Shown here: positions 8,446 to 17,663 of the stretch, in pieces
Position numbering within the stretch: the first letter of the stretch is position 1
How the letters are laid out: every line of letters begins with the position of its first letter
From: Peptoniphilus genitalis
Lineage (GTDB): Bacteria; Bacillota; Clostridia; Tissierellales; Peptoniphilaceae
Assembly: GCF_023614525.1 (NCBI RefSeq)
Contig: NZ_CP097885.1
Location: 1,734,501 to 1,798,500, forward strand
DNA length: 64,000 nt
Direction: 5' to 3'
Position numbers and translations under genes: made by a program
The notes under the pieces: model-generated
Told to the model about the DNA's origin: nothing
The model's database searches: none
The model's input: the letters and a program-made list of their open reading frames with translations, nothing else

Positions 8446-9400
8446 AAATAAAAAAACTTTTTTGTCTTTTCTCTTTATAATTCTAAGTCTTATACTTTCT
8501 TATCTTGGTTTTTCCAACTTAAGATACATGGAGTCTTCTTACTTTAACTTAACAAGAGAAAATTCTTCTCTCTTAGAAAAGAAAAATAAGACAGAGGAAA
8601 AAATAAAAAATCTCAGCCAAGATATAAACTTAAAAAACTCAAAGCTTGATGTAATATCAAGTGAAATTGAAAAGTTTGATGTTTTACAAAACAAGTCTAC
8701 AGAGATAGAAGACCTCAATAGGGAATTGGGAGATTCTTTAATTCCCTTTGAAGAGAATAGAGAATTAAAATTTTTTGAAATTTCAAAAGAAAAAGTAAAT
8801 TCTTTTACACCTCTTAGAGGCAATTTTATTGACAAGGATTTGCTTAGGGAGGATATGGAAGACAACTTAAGACTTCTTACATTTTTTATAGACTCCCACT
8901 ATGCTTATGACTTGAACAGGTCCATAGGAAAGCACAACATCAAGGGATTTGAAAATCTTGGTCTTGTAGAATACTTATTAAAGGGAGACAATTATTTGCT
9001 TAAGTCCATTCTTTTAAATGATTCCTCTAAAATATCTAGGTTAAAGGATGAAAAAGAGGAAATTTTAGAAAAAGAAGATAATCTTTTAGAAGTTTATGAG
9101 AATATTTATGGATTAAATAAGAATTCTAAAAATAAAAATCTAAAAGACCTTAAGGTTGTTAAAGACACAGAAAAAGAAGACAATGAAGAAGACATCTTAA
9201 ATGCTCTTTGTCTTGATATTTTAAACTCTTCAATTAATTATCTAAAGGGTTATGAGATAAAAAATGAAGATGGTCTTAATAAGTTTAAATCAAAGGACAA
9301 GATATTTATGACAGAGAAGATAGAAGGCAAGAAGCTGATTACAAATTATTATAGGGGTGTAGATGAAAAAACCTACACCATTAGTGAAGAAAAAGAATAA
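8438..9400 (+). CDS. Membrane-anchored coiled-coil protein, unknown function (second of a pair)
   Basis: Not recognised. About 320 residues: N-terminal transmembrane helix (about 7-25), then a Lys/Glu-rich coiled coil (SLLEKKNKTEEKIKNL onwards, to about 100) and a helical, acidic C-terminal region. The start is taken as ATG 8438, which has GGAAAAGAG upstream; an in-frame GTG at 8429 is possible. It overlaps the previous gene by 8 bases, indicating coupled translation. The TraB-family gene follows after a 20-base gap. The shared layout with its neighbour suggests a two-protein membrane complex, which is inference. Confidence 0.68.
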   Translation: MNENKKTFLSFLFIILSLILSYLGFSNLRYMESSYFNLTRENSSLLEKKNKTEEKIKNLSQDINLKNSKLDVISSEIEKFDVLQNKSTEIEDLNRELGDSLIPFEENRELKFFEISKEKVNSFTPLRGNFIDKDLLREDMEDNLRLLTFFIDSHYAYDLNRSIGKHNIKGFENLGLVEYLLKGDNYLLKSILLNDSSKISRLKDEKEEILEKEDNLLEVYENIYGLNKNSKNKNLKDLKVVKDTEKEDNEEDILNALCLDILNSSINYLKGYEIKNEDGLNKFKSKDKIFMTEKIEGKKLITNYYRGVDEKTYTISEEKE

Positions 9401-9420
9401 AACTTCTACGTAGGAGAAAA

Positions 9421-10572
9421 ATGAAGGATCAATTAATTAGAATAGATTACCAAGGAAAGGAAATTATTTTAATACCAACAGCTCACGTTTCACAAGAAAG
9501 TGTTAATTTGGTTAGGGAAACTATAAAAGAAGAGAATCCTGACTCAATATGTATTGAGCTTGACGACCAAAGGTATAAAAATTTAAAAAATCCTGAGGCT
9601 TGGAAGAACACAAATATTATTGATATTATAAAGGAGAAGAAGGTTACCCTTTTAATAGCAAACCTAATTCTTTCATCATATCAAAAAAATATTGCAAAAA
9701 AACTAAAAACAAAACCTGGTCAAGAGATGATGGAAGGTATTAAGGCTTCTGAAGAGATGGGAATCAACTTAGTCCTAGCTGACAGAAGTATTCAAACAAC
9801 TTTCATGAGGATTTGGAGAAAAATGGGATTTTTTGAAAAAATAAAATTATTTTTCTCTTTAATGTCCATTGATGACGACGAAGATGTGTCTGAGGAAGAT
9901 CTTCAGAGATTAATCGAAAGAGATAATCTTGAACTTGCTATTGAAGATATGGGTAAGGACTATCCTCAAATTGCCGCAACACTTTTGCACGAGAGGGATA
10001 AGTTCCTTGCTTATAACATTAAGAATGCACCAGGCAAAAAAGTTGTCGCTATTCTTGGAGCAGCCCACACGCCAGGTGTTGAAGAAGAAGTCTTCAAGGA
10101 CCAAGATATTGAAGAGCTTAATAAGATTCCACCTAAATCCTTAATTGGGAAGCTCTTGCCTTGGATAATACCGGCCCTAATTGTAATCTTAATAGTCTTA
10201 GGCTTTAAGCAAAGTATGAATACGGGCTTATCTCAAATTAAATCCTGGTTTATATTTAATTCAGTCTTAGCTGCTGTCTTTACAGCTTTATGTCTTCCAC
10301 ATCCACTAAGTGTATTAACTGCTTTCGTGGCAGCACCTTTTACTTCGATCAATCCAGTCCTTGCTTGTGGATGGTTTGCAGGTTTAGTTGAAGCAAGTTT
10401 AAAGAAGCCAACAGTTGAAGACGTAAATAATATTCCTGATGACATATTTAATCTTAAGTCATGGATTCACAATAAGTTTTTGAAAGCCCTCTTAGTAGTA
10501 ATACTTGCTAACTTAGGTTCATCAATTGGAACAATTATTGCAGGGTCAAAGATTATTCAAAGTATAATTTAA
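9421..10572 (+). CDS. TraB/PrgY family membrane protein
   Basis: 383 residues. The N-terminal TraB domain has the conserved PTAHVSQESV motif near residue 20 and the ICIELDDQRY strand near 43, the core also found in TIKI/EreA-like folds. The C-terminal third has several hydrophobic helices (LLPWIIPALIVILIVL, WFIFNSVLAAVFTALCL, FLKALLVVILANLGSS). Enterococcal PrgY/TraB members reduce pheromone activity, but chromosomal members in anaerobes have no established role and no pheromone genes are seen here. Last gene of the aspS unit; a terminator follows at 10587. Confidence 0.83.
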   Translation: MKDQLIRIDYQGKEIILIPTAHVSQESVNLVRETIKEENPDSICIELDDQRYKNLKNPEAWKNTNIIDIIKEKKVTLLIANLILSSYQKNIAKKLKTKPGQEMMEGIKASEEMGINLVLADRSIQTTFMRIWRKMGFFEKIKLFFSLMSIDDDEDVSEEDLQRLIERDNLELAIEDMGKDYPQIAATLLHERDKFLAYNIKNAPGKKVVAILGAAHTPGVEEEVFKDQDIEELNKIPPKSLIGKLLPWIIPALIVILIVLGFKQSMNTGLSQIKSWFIFNSVLAAVFTALCLPHPLSVLTAFVAAPFTSINPVLACGWFAGLVEASLKKPTVEDVNNIPDDIFNLKSWIHNKFLKALLVVILANLGSSIGTIIAGSKIIQSII

Positions 10573-10586
10573 TAAATTATTTTAGT

Positions 10587-10614
10587 CTGTAAGAAATTCT
10601 TACAGGCTTTTTTT
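10587..10614 (+). terminator. Rho-independent terminator after the TraB-family gene
   Basis: CTGTAAGAA at 10587-10595 and TTCTTACAG at 10597-10605 form a perfect 9-bp stem followed by GC and seven T. The rest of the gap to 10776 is AT-rich and holds TATAAT at 10678-10683 and at 10756-10761 without convincing -35 boxes. Confidence 0.85.
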
Positions 10615-10776
10615 ATTTTGCTTAGATTGCAATTTTAATCAAAGGAAAAGATTCTAACAAAAAACTTATCTTATTGATATAATAAAATTAAATGTAAAGA
10701 GAATTTATAAGAAGAGGCTTAACAAAGCTTTCATCAAAAATTCACAAATTCTTATTATAATTAAGTTGGTGATTAA

Positions 10777-11448
10777 ATGTTTAAAATTTTAGTAGTAGAT
10801 GATGAAAAAAGCATTAGAGAAGTTATAAGAACCTACGCAGAGTTTGAAGGCCACGAAGTTGTTGAAGCTGTCGATGGTCTTGACGCTATTGATAAGGTAA
10901 AAGAAGAAGACTTCGATGTAATTGTAATGGATATTATGATGCCAAGGCTTGATGGTTTTTCATCCTACAAGGAAATAAAGAAAATAAAAAATATTCCCGT
11001 CTTAATGCTGTCGGCAAGAAGTGAGGAATATGACAAATTATTTGGGTTTGAAATTGGAATAGATGATTATGTTACTAAACCCTTCTCTCCAAAGGAACTC
11101 ATGGCTAGACTCAATGTAATTGTAAATCGTAACAACAAGGTTGAAGAAAATAAGACTATGGAGTTTGAAGGACTTAAAATTGACTTAGATGGTCGTGTTG
11201 TATTTGTTGACGATGAAATGATTGACCTAACTCCTAAGGAATATGACCTCTTAGTCTACATGGTGAAAAATAAAAATATTGCTCTTTCTCGTGATAAGCT
11301 CCTAAACCAAGTTTGGGGTTATGATTTCTACGGGGAAGACAGGACAGTAGACACACACATAAAGATGCTTAGAAATTCTATTAAAGAGTACAGAAAATTT
11401 ATTATTACAGTAAGAGGAGTGGGATATAAGTTTGATACGAGAAATTAA
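10777..11448 (+). CDS. OmpR/PhoB-family response regulator
   Basis: 223 residues. The receiver domain (1-120) has the acidic pair D8/D9, phospho-acceptor D52 (VIVMDIMMPRLDG) and the conserved Lys in YVTKPFSPKEL; the C-terminal winged-helix DNA-binding domain (about 130-223) contains the PKEYDLLVYMVKN and DRTVDTHIKMLRN elements. It should regulate transcription after phosphorylation by the kinase encoded next, whose reading frame overlaps its end. No target genes can be named; the pair stands alone between two terminators. Confidence 0.93.
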   Translation: MFKILVVDDEKSIREVIRTYAEFEGHEVVEAVDGLDAIDKVKEEDFDVIVMDIMMPRLDGFSSYKEIKKIKNIPVLMLSARSEEYDKLFGFEIGIDDYVTKPFSPKELMARLNVIVNRNNKVEENKTMEFEGLKIDLDGRVVFVDDEMIDLTPKEYDLLVYMVKNKNIALSRDKLLNQVWGYDFYGEDRTVDTHIKMLRNSIKEYRKFIITVRGVGYKFDTRN

Positions 11449-12868
11449 AGAAGTGAGGAGGATAAAAATAGACAAAAACAGCATTCTCTTTAAGCTGTGG
11501 AAGTACTTTGTCTTTTTCGCTGGACTGATCTTAATTTCTATTTGGCTCTTTCAAACAGTTTTCCTTTCAAGTTTTTACGAAACTATGAAAATTCGTGAAG
11601 TTACAAAGGTTGGTAATGAACTTAGGAGTGAATACAAGTCACAAGATTTTGAAACTAAACTTTCAAACTATGCAAATACTAAGGGACTTGAGATAAAGGT
11701 TTTGGATCAAAATGGAGCTTGGGTCTTTCCTCTAAGATTATTCGATGAATTTGTAGAGAGACCAAGGATGATTTGGGATAATTTCGATAAGTTTTTTGGA
11801 TCCTTAAGTAGGGACAACAGGACTTATAAAATCTATACAGTTAGGTATGAAAACCTAAAGGACCCTTCCATTATTTATGCAGGTTATCTTGGTAAAACTG
11901 ATGGAGAAGACTATTATCTCTATATCAACTCAGTTTTAAAGCCCGTAGATGCAACTGTTGATGTAATTAGAAGAATACTTATAATAATTTCCTTCTTGTC
12001 ACTTATATTTGCATCTATCACTGCCTACTTTGTTTCTAAGAGACTTTCAAGACCTCTTGTTAGGATGTCAAACACTGCCAAAGAGCTTGCTAAGGGGGAC
12101 TACAAGGTTACTTTTAGGAAGGGAGAGTACACTGAAATAGATGATCTATCCAACACTCTTAACTATGCAAAGAATGAACTCACAAAGACAATTGAAATGA
12201 GGAAGGACCTTGTCGCCAATGTAAGTCATGACTTGAAGACTCCGCTGACAGTTATAAAATCTTATGGAGAGATGATTAGGGATATATCTGGTCCCAATGA
12301 AGTTTTGCGAAATAAGCACTTGGAAACCATTATTAGCGAAGCTGATAAGTTGACAGATCTTGTAAATGATCTTTTAGATCTCTCAAAGATGGAGTCCAAC
12401 TTAGAAGAAATTAAGAAGGAAGAGTATGACCTTAAAGATTCTGTGGAGGAAGTCTTAGATAGGTTTAAAATAAATAAAGATTTTACAGCATACAAGTTTG
12501 ACATTGAAGCCTCTGGTGATACAAGAATTTTTGCAGACAAGTCTAAGATAAACCGAGTAATTTATAATTTGGTCAACAATGCCATTAATTATTCGCCAGT
12601 TAACAAGGAAATAAAATTAATAATCAAGGGTGATGAAAAAGAAACTGAATTCCACTGTATAGACAAGGGAATAGGAATAAGTGAAAAGGATATAAGGGGA
12701 ATTTGGGACAGATTTTATAGGGTTCGTGACAACCACACTAGACCTGAGATTGGAACTGGTCTGGGACTTTATATTGTCAAGACAATAATGGATCTTCATG
12801 GTTTTGACTACGGAGTTAACTCAAAGCTAGGTCAGGGTTCCGATTTCTACTTTATAGGAAAGAAATAA
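11432..12868 (+). CDS. Sensor histidine kinase
   Basis: Membrane histidine kinase, partner of the preceding regulator. Order: transmembrane 1 (FVFFAGLILISIWLFQTVFL), an extracytoplasmic sensor of about 120 residues, transmembrane 2 (ILIIISFLSLIFASITAYF), HAMP linker, HisKA with the phospho-His in NVSHDLKTPLT, and the HATPase with N (NLVNNAINYSP) and G boxes (GTGLGLYIVK). The start is uncertain. TTG 11432 overlaps the regulator by 17 bases but lacks a well-placed ribosome site; GTG 11453 has none; a perfect AGGAGG at 11456-11461 lies six bases before an ATA codon at 11468, which would give the cleanest N terminus (about 466 residues). Confidence 0.92.
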   Translation: MIREIKEVRRIKIDKNSILFKLWKYFVFFAGLILISIWLFQTVFLSSFYETMKIREVTKVGNELRSEYKSQDFETKLSNYANTKGLEIKVLDQNGAWVFPLRLFDEFVERPRMIWDNFDKFFGSLSRDNRTYKIYTVRYENLKDPSIIYAGYLGKTDGEDYYLYINSVLKPVDATVDVIRRILIIISFLSLIFASITAYFVSKRLSRPLVRMSNTAKELAKGDYKVTFRKGEYTEIDDLSNTLNYAKNELTKTIEMRKDLVANVSHDLKTPLTVIKSYGEMIRDISGPNEVLRNKHLETIISEADKLTDLVNDLLDLSKMESNLEEIKKEEYDLKDSVEEVLDRFKINKDFTAYKFDIEASGDTRIFADKSKINRVIYNLVNNAINYSPVNKEIKLIIKGDEKETEFHCIDKGIGISEKDIRGIWDRFYRVRDNHTRPEIGTGLGLYIVKTIMDLHGFDYGVNSKLGQGSDFYFIGKK

Positions 12869-12883
12869 AATAATAAGAGATTA

Positions 12884-12912
12884 AATCGACTAGAGATAGT
12901 CGATTTTTTTTG
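12884..12912 (+). terminator. Rho-independent terminator after the histidine kinase
   Basis: AATCGACTA at 12884-12892, loop GAGA, TAGTCGATT at 12897-12905, then a run of T. Perfect 9-bp stem. Confidence 0.9.
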
Positions 12913-12939
12913 TGGAAAAATATATTTGCTTATTGAAAA

Positions 12940-13119
12940 ATTATTGAGCTTATGACAATCAACGAAGTTATAGAAATTTATTAACTCGTGAAGATTAAAT
13001 AATTTGTAATAATTTATTGAGTCGTGATGATCAAGGAAGTCATAGGAGTTTATAGGCTTGTGAGAATTTAAGAAGTCGTAAAAATTTATTAACTTGTAAA
13101 AATTAAATAGCTTATAAAA
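12940..13119 (+). repeat. Ten degenerate 18-bp tandem repeats (36-bp higher-order period)
   Basis: Exactly ten consecutive 18-bp units without indels, roughly ATTTATTAACTTGTAAAA, plus a partial eleventh to 13137. Alternate units are more alike, giving a 36-bp super-unit. Read from 12940 the codons align in every unit as Ile, variable, GAA/TAA/TAG, Leu or Val, Val or Ile, variable, suggesting a decayed hexapeptide coding repeat; stops now interrupt all long reading frames. No spacers, so not CRISPR. It lies in the 508-base gap between the kinase and mraZ; nothing else coding is seen there. Confidence 0.85.
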
Positions 13120-13323
13120 ATTTATTAATTAACAATTAAAGACAAACTAAAAAGAATTATAATTTTTTATTTTATAGACCAAAGCCCCTATCCCAGAAAT
13201 AAAAATTGTATTTTATGAAAATATTTTTTATTCAGAGTAAAATTTTAGGGCCTATAGTCCTATTTTTTGAAAACTAATTAAAACACTAGAAAATAGGGAC
13301 TTTGTGTAGTAAAATTAACTTAG

Positions 13324-13370
13324 GTGGAGCAAAGTGGAGTAAAAAATAGTTAAAATGGAATAAAGTGGAG
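13324..13370 (+). promoter_or_regulatory. MraZ-binding boxes upstream of the dcw cluster
   Basis: GTGGAG occurs at 13324-13329, 13334-13339 and 13365-13370, with a degenerate ATGGAA at 13355-13360. The spacings are 10, 21 and 10 bases, so all copies face the same DNA side. MraZ is known to bind arrays of short TGG(G/A) direct repeats before its own gene, and AAAGTGG(A/T)-type repeats in Mollicutes. The last copy doubles as the mraZ ribosome site. A possible -10 TAAAAT lies at 13310-13315. Confidence 0.75.
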
Positions 13371-13376
13371 AATTTT

Positions 13377-13805
13377 ATGTTAATAGGTGAATTTAGACAC
13401 AACCTCGATCCTAAGGGAAGAGTTACAATTCCATCAAAGTTTAGAGAAGACCTTTCATCTTTTGTAATGACGAAGGGTTTAGACGACTGCCTATTTTTAT
13501 ATCCAAGCGACCAGTGGGAGAAAATTGAAAACAAGTTAAAGGAACTCCCAATGACTAACAAGGCTGTAAGGTCTTTTGTGAGAACATTTTTCTCTGGAGC
13601 AGTGGACTGCGAATTAGATAAGCAGGGAAGAGTCCTAATTGGTGAACACCTAAGAGAATATGCAGACTTAATTGACAAGTGCGTAATCATAGGACTTTCA
13701 AACAGGGCAGAAATTTGGTCAGAGGAAAATTGGAATAAGTACAATGAAGAAGAAGCTCTATCCTATGAAGAGCTTGCTGAAAAAATGTCGGAGTTGGGAA
13801 TATAA
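13377..13805 (+). CDS. mraZ: Transcriptional regulator MraZ
   Basis: DNA-binding regulator of the division/cell-wall cluster; the family assembles as a ring of SpoVT/AbrB-like folds. The 142 residues hold two MraZ repeats, with [14 protein letters not shown] near 11-24 and [16 protein letters not shown] in the second half. ATG 13377 gives the usual [12 protein letters not shown] terminus; an in-frame GTG at 13365 is part of the ribosome site/MraZ box. First gene of dcw; its stop overlaps the rsmH start by one base (TAATG). Likely autoregulated through the boxes just upstream. Confidence 0.96.
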   Translation: MLIGEFRHNLDPKGRVTIPSKFREDLSSFVMTKGLDDCLFLYPSDQWEKIENKLKELPMTNKAVRSFVRTFFSGAVDCELDKQGRVLIGEHLREYADLIDKCVIIGLSNRAEIWSEENWNKYNEEEALSYEELAEKMSELGI

Positions 13806-14743
13806 TGGAATTTGCACACAAAAGTGTTCTTTTAGATGAAACAATTGAAGGATTAAACATAAGAGAAGGAAAAATCTATCTGGACGGAACTCTTGGTGGA
13901 GCAGGTCACAGCCGTGAAATCTTAAAAAAACTAAAGGGATCTGGACTTTTAATTGGAATAGATCAAGATATAGAAGCCCTTGAAGTTGCAAAAGAAAGAC
14001 TTTCCGACTATAAAAATGTAGAATTTTTTAACTTAAATTATATAAATTTTGAAAAAGCTCTTGATGAGCTTGGAATTGATAAAATCGACGGTGTCCTCCT
14101 TGATATTGGAGTTTCATCCTATCAATTTGACAATCCTGAGAGAGGGTTTTCATATAGGTTTGATGCACCACTTGATATGAGGATGGATCAAGAACTTGAT
14201 ATATCAGCAAGAGACATTGTAAATACTTATAGTGAAAGTGAAATTACAAGAATCATAAAAGAATATGGGGAAGAAAAGTGGGCAGCAAGAATTGCCAAGT
14301 TCATTGTAGGTGAGAGAAAAAAGAAAAACATAGAGACAACTTTTGAACTTGTTGAAATTATAAAAAATGCTATTCCAGCTTCTGCAAGAAGAAATGGACC
14401 TCATCCAGCAAAGAGAACTTTTCAAGCCTTGAGAATTGAAGTTAATAGGGAACTTGATGTTCTTGAGGACTCAATTGAGAGATTTGTCCATAGACTTAAC
14501 CCAGGTGGGAGGATTGCAATAATAACTTTTCACTCCTTAGAAGACAGGATAGTGAAAAATGCCTTTAAATACCTAGAAAAGGATTGTATTTGTCCTCCAT
14601 CGTCTCCAATTTGTACATGTGACAAGAAAAAAGAAATAAAAATTTTAACTAGAAAGCCAATAACTGCAAGTGAAGAAGAATTAAAAGAAAATAATAGATC
14701 TCACTCAGCGAAACTAAGAATTGCCGAAAAATTAGAGGTGTAA
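13805..14743 (+). CDS. rsmH: 16S rRNA (cytosine-1402-N4)-methyltransferase
   Basis: SAM-dependent methyltransferase that modifies C1402 in the ribosomal P site. The 312 residues are typical of the family (also called mraW): starts [16 protein letters not shown] loop [11 protein letters not shown] near 27-37, [25 protein letters not shown] and the C-terminal [10 protein letters not shown]. Overlaps mraZ by one base and is followed after one base by ftsL, the standard dcw order. Confidence 0.97.
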   Translation: MEFAHKSVLLDETIEGLNIREGKIYLDGTLGGAGHSREILKKLKGSGLLIGIDQDIEALEVAKERLSDYKNVEFFNLNYINFEKALDELGIDKIDGVLLDIGVSSYQFDNPERGFSYRFDAPLDMRMDQELDISARDIVNTYSESEITRIIKEYGEEKWAARIAKFIVGERKKKNIETTFELVEIIKNAIPASARRNGPHPAKRTFQALRIEVNRELDVLEDSIERFVHRLNPGGRIAIITFHSLEDRIVKNAFKYLEKDCICPPSSPICTCDKKKEIKILTRKPITASEEELKENNRSHSAKLRIAEKLEV

Positions 14744-14744
14744 A

Positions 14745-15152
14745 ATGGCAAAAAGATTAACTAAAATTTCAAATAAAAGTTATAATATATATAGAAATCG
14801 ACTTTTAAATAATAGGCCTTTTATTTTTACAATAGCAATTGTTATTATAATATTTGCAGCTGTTATTATTCTTTATTCACAAGTTGCAGGTCTCGACAGG
14901 GAAATCTTGAGACAAAAGGCTGAAATTGAAGAATTAAATAAAACAAAAACAACTCTTGTAGGCGATATTAAAGCTGTAAAGTCATCTGCTCAAATAGCAG
15001 AAGAGGCAATGTATAAACTTGGAATGGTTTATCCTTCAGAAGACCAAATAGTTTACATTGATTCAGGGGAAGAAGAAAAAGTGGGAGACATTAACTACAA
15101 CGTATTTTTGAGTCCAATTGTCTCTGTCCTCAGGTCTTTTACAAGAGATTAG
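14745..15152 (+). CDS. ftsL: Cell division protein FtsL-like
   Basis: Small bitopic septum protein of 135 residues that forms a complex with FtsQ/DivIB and activates septal peptidoglycan synthesis. One transmembrane helix (about 27-46, FIFTIAIVIIIFAAVIILY) and an external leucine-zipper-like helix (REILRQKAEIEELNKTKTTL), followed by the KLGMVYP element frequent in FtsL. Recognition rests on architecture plus its position between rsmH and the penicillin-binding protein, since FtsL sequences diverge strongly. Confidence 0.85.
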   Translation: MAKRLTKISNKSYNIYRNRLLNNRPFIFTIAIVIIIFAAVIILYSQVAGLDREILRQKAEIEELNKTKTTLVGDIKAVKSSAQIAEEAMYKLGMVYPSEDQIVYIDSGEEEKVGDINYNVFLSPIVSVLRSFTRD

Positions 15153-15162
15153 GAGGATATAA

Positions 15163-17652
15163 TTGAAAACTAATAAAGTGAAAGCTAGAGATAAAAAAAT
15201 GAAAAATGGATTTAAGAGCAAGACTAACAATGCCAATAGATTCATATTTGTATTTTTTATCTTTCTAGCTTTTTTGTTTGTAATATTAATCGCAAAACTT
15301 CTCTGGATTCAAATAGTCCAGTCAGAAGAATTAACTATCGCAGCCTTAAACCAATTAACAAAGACTGAGGTCATAAACTCTAATCGTGGAATAATCTATG
15401 ACAGAAACAAGAAAGAGATGGCAATTAACATAACTAAGTGTAATGTCTTTTACGACATGGATTATTTGAAGGAGAGAAAGGACGAAAGCGAAAGTGATTT
15501 CAAAAACAGGAAAGAAAAGTTATATGACGAAGATGCAAAAACAATTTCTGATGTAACTGGTATAGACTATGATGAGATTAGGTCCAAGATGGAAGGTGAC
15601 AAGGTTGTAAGACTTGCTACTAACATTGAAAGGGGCAAGGCCCAAGAATTAAAGGACTTAAGATTACAAATTATAAAAGAAAATAAAGAAAAAAAAGATA
15701 ATAAAAAATCCAACCTCATTCCTATGTCTATAGATGATGTAACAAGAAGGCTATATCCATTTAACAACTTGGCATCTTATGTTATTGGCTTTACTAATGA
15801 TGAAAATGTGGGTCAATATGGGATTGAGGCATCCTTTGACGAAGAATTATCAGGGATCTCTGGAAAGAATGTATCTTTAAAGGACAACGCTTCAAATAAA
15901 ATTCCTCTTACAGATGAGGAAACCTATGCACCAAAAGAAGGTTATTCTGTAGTTTTATCAATTGATTCAAACATCCAACAGTTTGCAGAAACTGCAGCTT
16001 TACATGCAAAAAAGGAAAATATGGCAGACAAGGTTTCTATCATAGTTCAAGATACTATGACTGGAGAAATCTTGGCGATGACAACTAAGGATGACTACAA
16101 CCTAAATGATCCAAGGGCACCTCTTAATGAAAAGCAAGAAGAGGAGTGGGATAAATTAAGTGAAGAAGAAAAGATGGACATCCTCTACGACAACTGGAGA
16201 GACTTTAATGTCAATGACCAGTATGAGCCCGGTTCAATTTTTAAACTTATAACAGCAGCTGCTGCAATAGAAGAAAACACAGCCCAACCTGATTCACAAT
16301 ATGTTTGTAACGGAGCAATGGTTATGGGCAATAGTAGGTTAACTTGTACAAGCCGCACTAGGGGGAAAAAGACTCTTGCCAAGGGCATAGAAGAATCCTG
16401 TAACATGACTATGATTCAAGTCGGTCAAGACTTGGGAGCTGAAAAGTTCTTAAAGTATATCAAGGCCTTTGGTTTTGGTAAAAAAACTGGAATAGAGCTT
16501 TATGGTGAATCCATTGGTATTGTTCCAAGGTCCTATAAGGATATAAGTAAGGTTAATCTAGCAACAATGTCCTATGGACACTCAATTGCTGTGTCTCCTA
16601 TACAACTTATAAATGCAGTAAGTGCAATCTCCAATGGAGGTTTCTTAAATAAACCAACTCTTATAAAGGAAATAGTAGATGCCAATGGTAATGTAATCGA
16701 AAGAAAAAGACCTGAGCTTAGGAGAAGGGTAATATCTGAGGGAACTTCTGACAAGATGAAGATGATGATGAGAAGAGTAGTCGAAAAGGGTACAGGTCAG
16801 CGTGCACAAGTACCGGGATACATCGTTGGAGGTAAGTCTGGTACTGCTAATATTGCAACACCTACTGGTTATCTTGAAGCCTATAACTCATCCTTTGTTG
16901 GTGTAGCGCCTCTAAATGATCCGAGATTAACAGTTCTTGTTGTTATTAACAATCCTAAGGGAGGGATACTTGGTAGTGTAGTTGCAGCTCCAGTAGTTCA
17001 AGATGTATTGGAAAAGTCTCTTAACTATATGAAAATTCAAAAAACTGAAGAAGTTGATGAAAAAGATGAGTTTATTTCTGTTCCAAATGTAGGAGGACTC
17101 CTTCTTGAAGATGCAGGAAAGATATTAATTGATTCTGGACTTAGGTTTAACAACAATTCAGAAAATGTCTTACCATATTCTGTTGTTACTAACCAAAGTC
17201 CATCGGCAGGATCCTATGTATTAAAAGATACTATAGTTGACCTTGCAGTTAATGATAAGGACAGTGGTCTATTAATAATGCCTGACCTTAGCAAGAAGAC
17301 TAGAAAAGAAAGCCAATCTATTTTAAATTCTATGAATTTAGAGTATAATATCAAGGGAAATGGCGACTTTATATCACAAAGTCCAAGACCTGGACAAAAA
17401 TTAAGTGGCAGCGAAAGCGTCACACTTAATTACTCAAAAATAGATGAGGATTTTGATAAGCCTAGTGAAGAAAATTCTAACAATAAGTCTTTTAATGAGG
17501 AAAAAAATTATAATAGTGAAAAAAAGTCTGAAGTAAATAAGAAGAATAAAGAAAACAATAAAGAAATTAAGAAATCTAAAAGTAAAAAGAAAAAATCTAA
17601 AGAAAATTTAGAAAATAATAACAAAGAAAGTAATAAAAATAAAAGGGATTAG
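15163..17652 (+). CDS. Septal class B penicillin-binding protein with PASTA domains
   Basis: Transpeptidase for septal peptidoglycan (FtsI/PBP2B/SpoVD group), 829 residues, TTG start preceded by AGGAGG. N-terminal cytoplasmic tail, one transmembrane helix (about 27-48), PBP dimerisation domain, then the transpeptidase with S358-IF-K361, SCN at 412-414 and K558-SG. Two PASTA domains (about 637-700 and 703-765) bind cell-wall muropeptides or beta-lactams in related proteins. Odd: a final ~65-residue tail made almost only of Lys, Asn, Ser and Glu. ftsL precedes it and mraY follows directly; murE and murF, often found here, are absent. Confidence 0.93.
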   Translation: MKTNKVKARDKKMKNGFKSKTNNANRFIFVFFIFLAFLFVILIAKLLWIQIVQSEELTIAALNQLTKTEVINSNRGIIYDRNKKEMAINITKCNVFYDMDYLKERKDESESDFKNRKEKLYDEDAKTISDVTGIDYDEIRSKMEGDKVVRLATNIERGKAQELKDLRLQIIKENKEKKDNKKSNLIPMSIDDVTRRLYPFNNLASYVIGFTNDENVGQYGIEASFDEELSGISGKNVSLKDNASNKIPLTDEETYAPKEGYSVVLSIDSNIQQFAETAALHAKKENMADKVSIIVQDTMTGEILAMTTKDDYNLNDPRAPLNEKQEEEWDKLSEEEKMDILYDNWRDFNVNDQYEPGSIFKLITAAAAIEENTAQPDSQYVCNGAMVMGNSRLTCTSRTRGKKTLAKGIEESCNMTMIQVGQDLGAEKFLKYIKAFGFGKKTGIELYGESIGIVPRSYKDISKVNLATMSYGHSIAVSPIQLINAVSAISNGGFLNKPTLIKEIVDANGNVIERKRPELRRRVISEGTSDKMKMMMRRVVEKGTGQRAQVPGYIVGGKSGTANIATPTGYLEAYNSSFVGVAPLNDPRLTVLVVINNPKGGILGSVVAAPVVQDVLEKSLNYMKIQKTEEVDEKDEFISVPNVGGLLLEDAGKILIDSGLRFNNNSENVLPYSVVTNQSPSAGSYVLKDTIVDLAVNDKDSGLLIMPDLSKKTRKESQSILNSMNLEYNIKGNGDFISQSPRPGQKLSGSESVTLNYSKIDEDFDKPSEENSNNKSFNEEKNYNSEKKSEVNKKNKENNKEIKKSKSKKKKSKENLENNNKESNKNKRD

Positions 17653-17663
17653 GTTAAAGTATA

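Noticed and set aside
12940..13137. CRISPR array
   Set aside because: The repeats are contiguous, degenerate and have no unique spacers; no cas genes are nearby.
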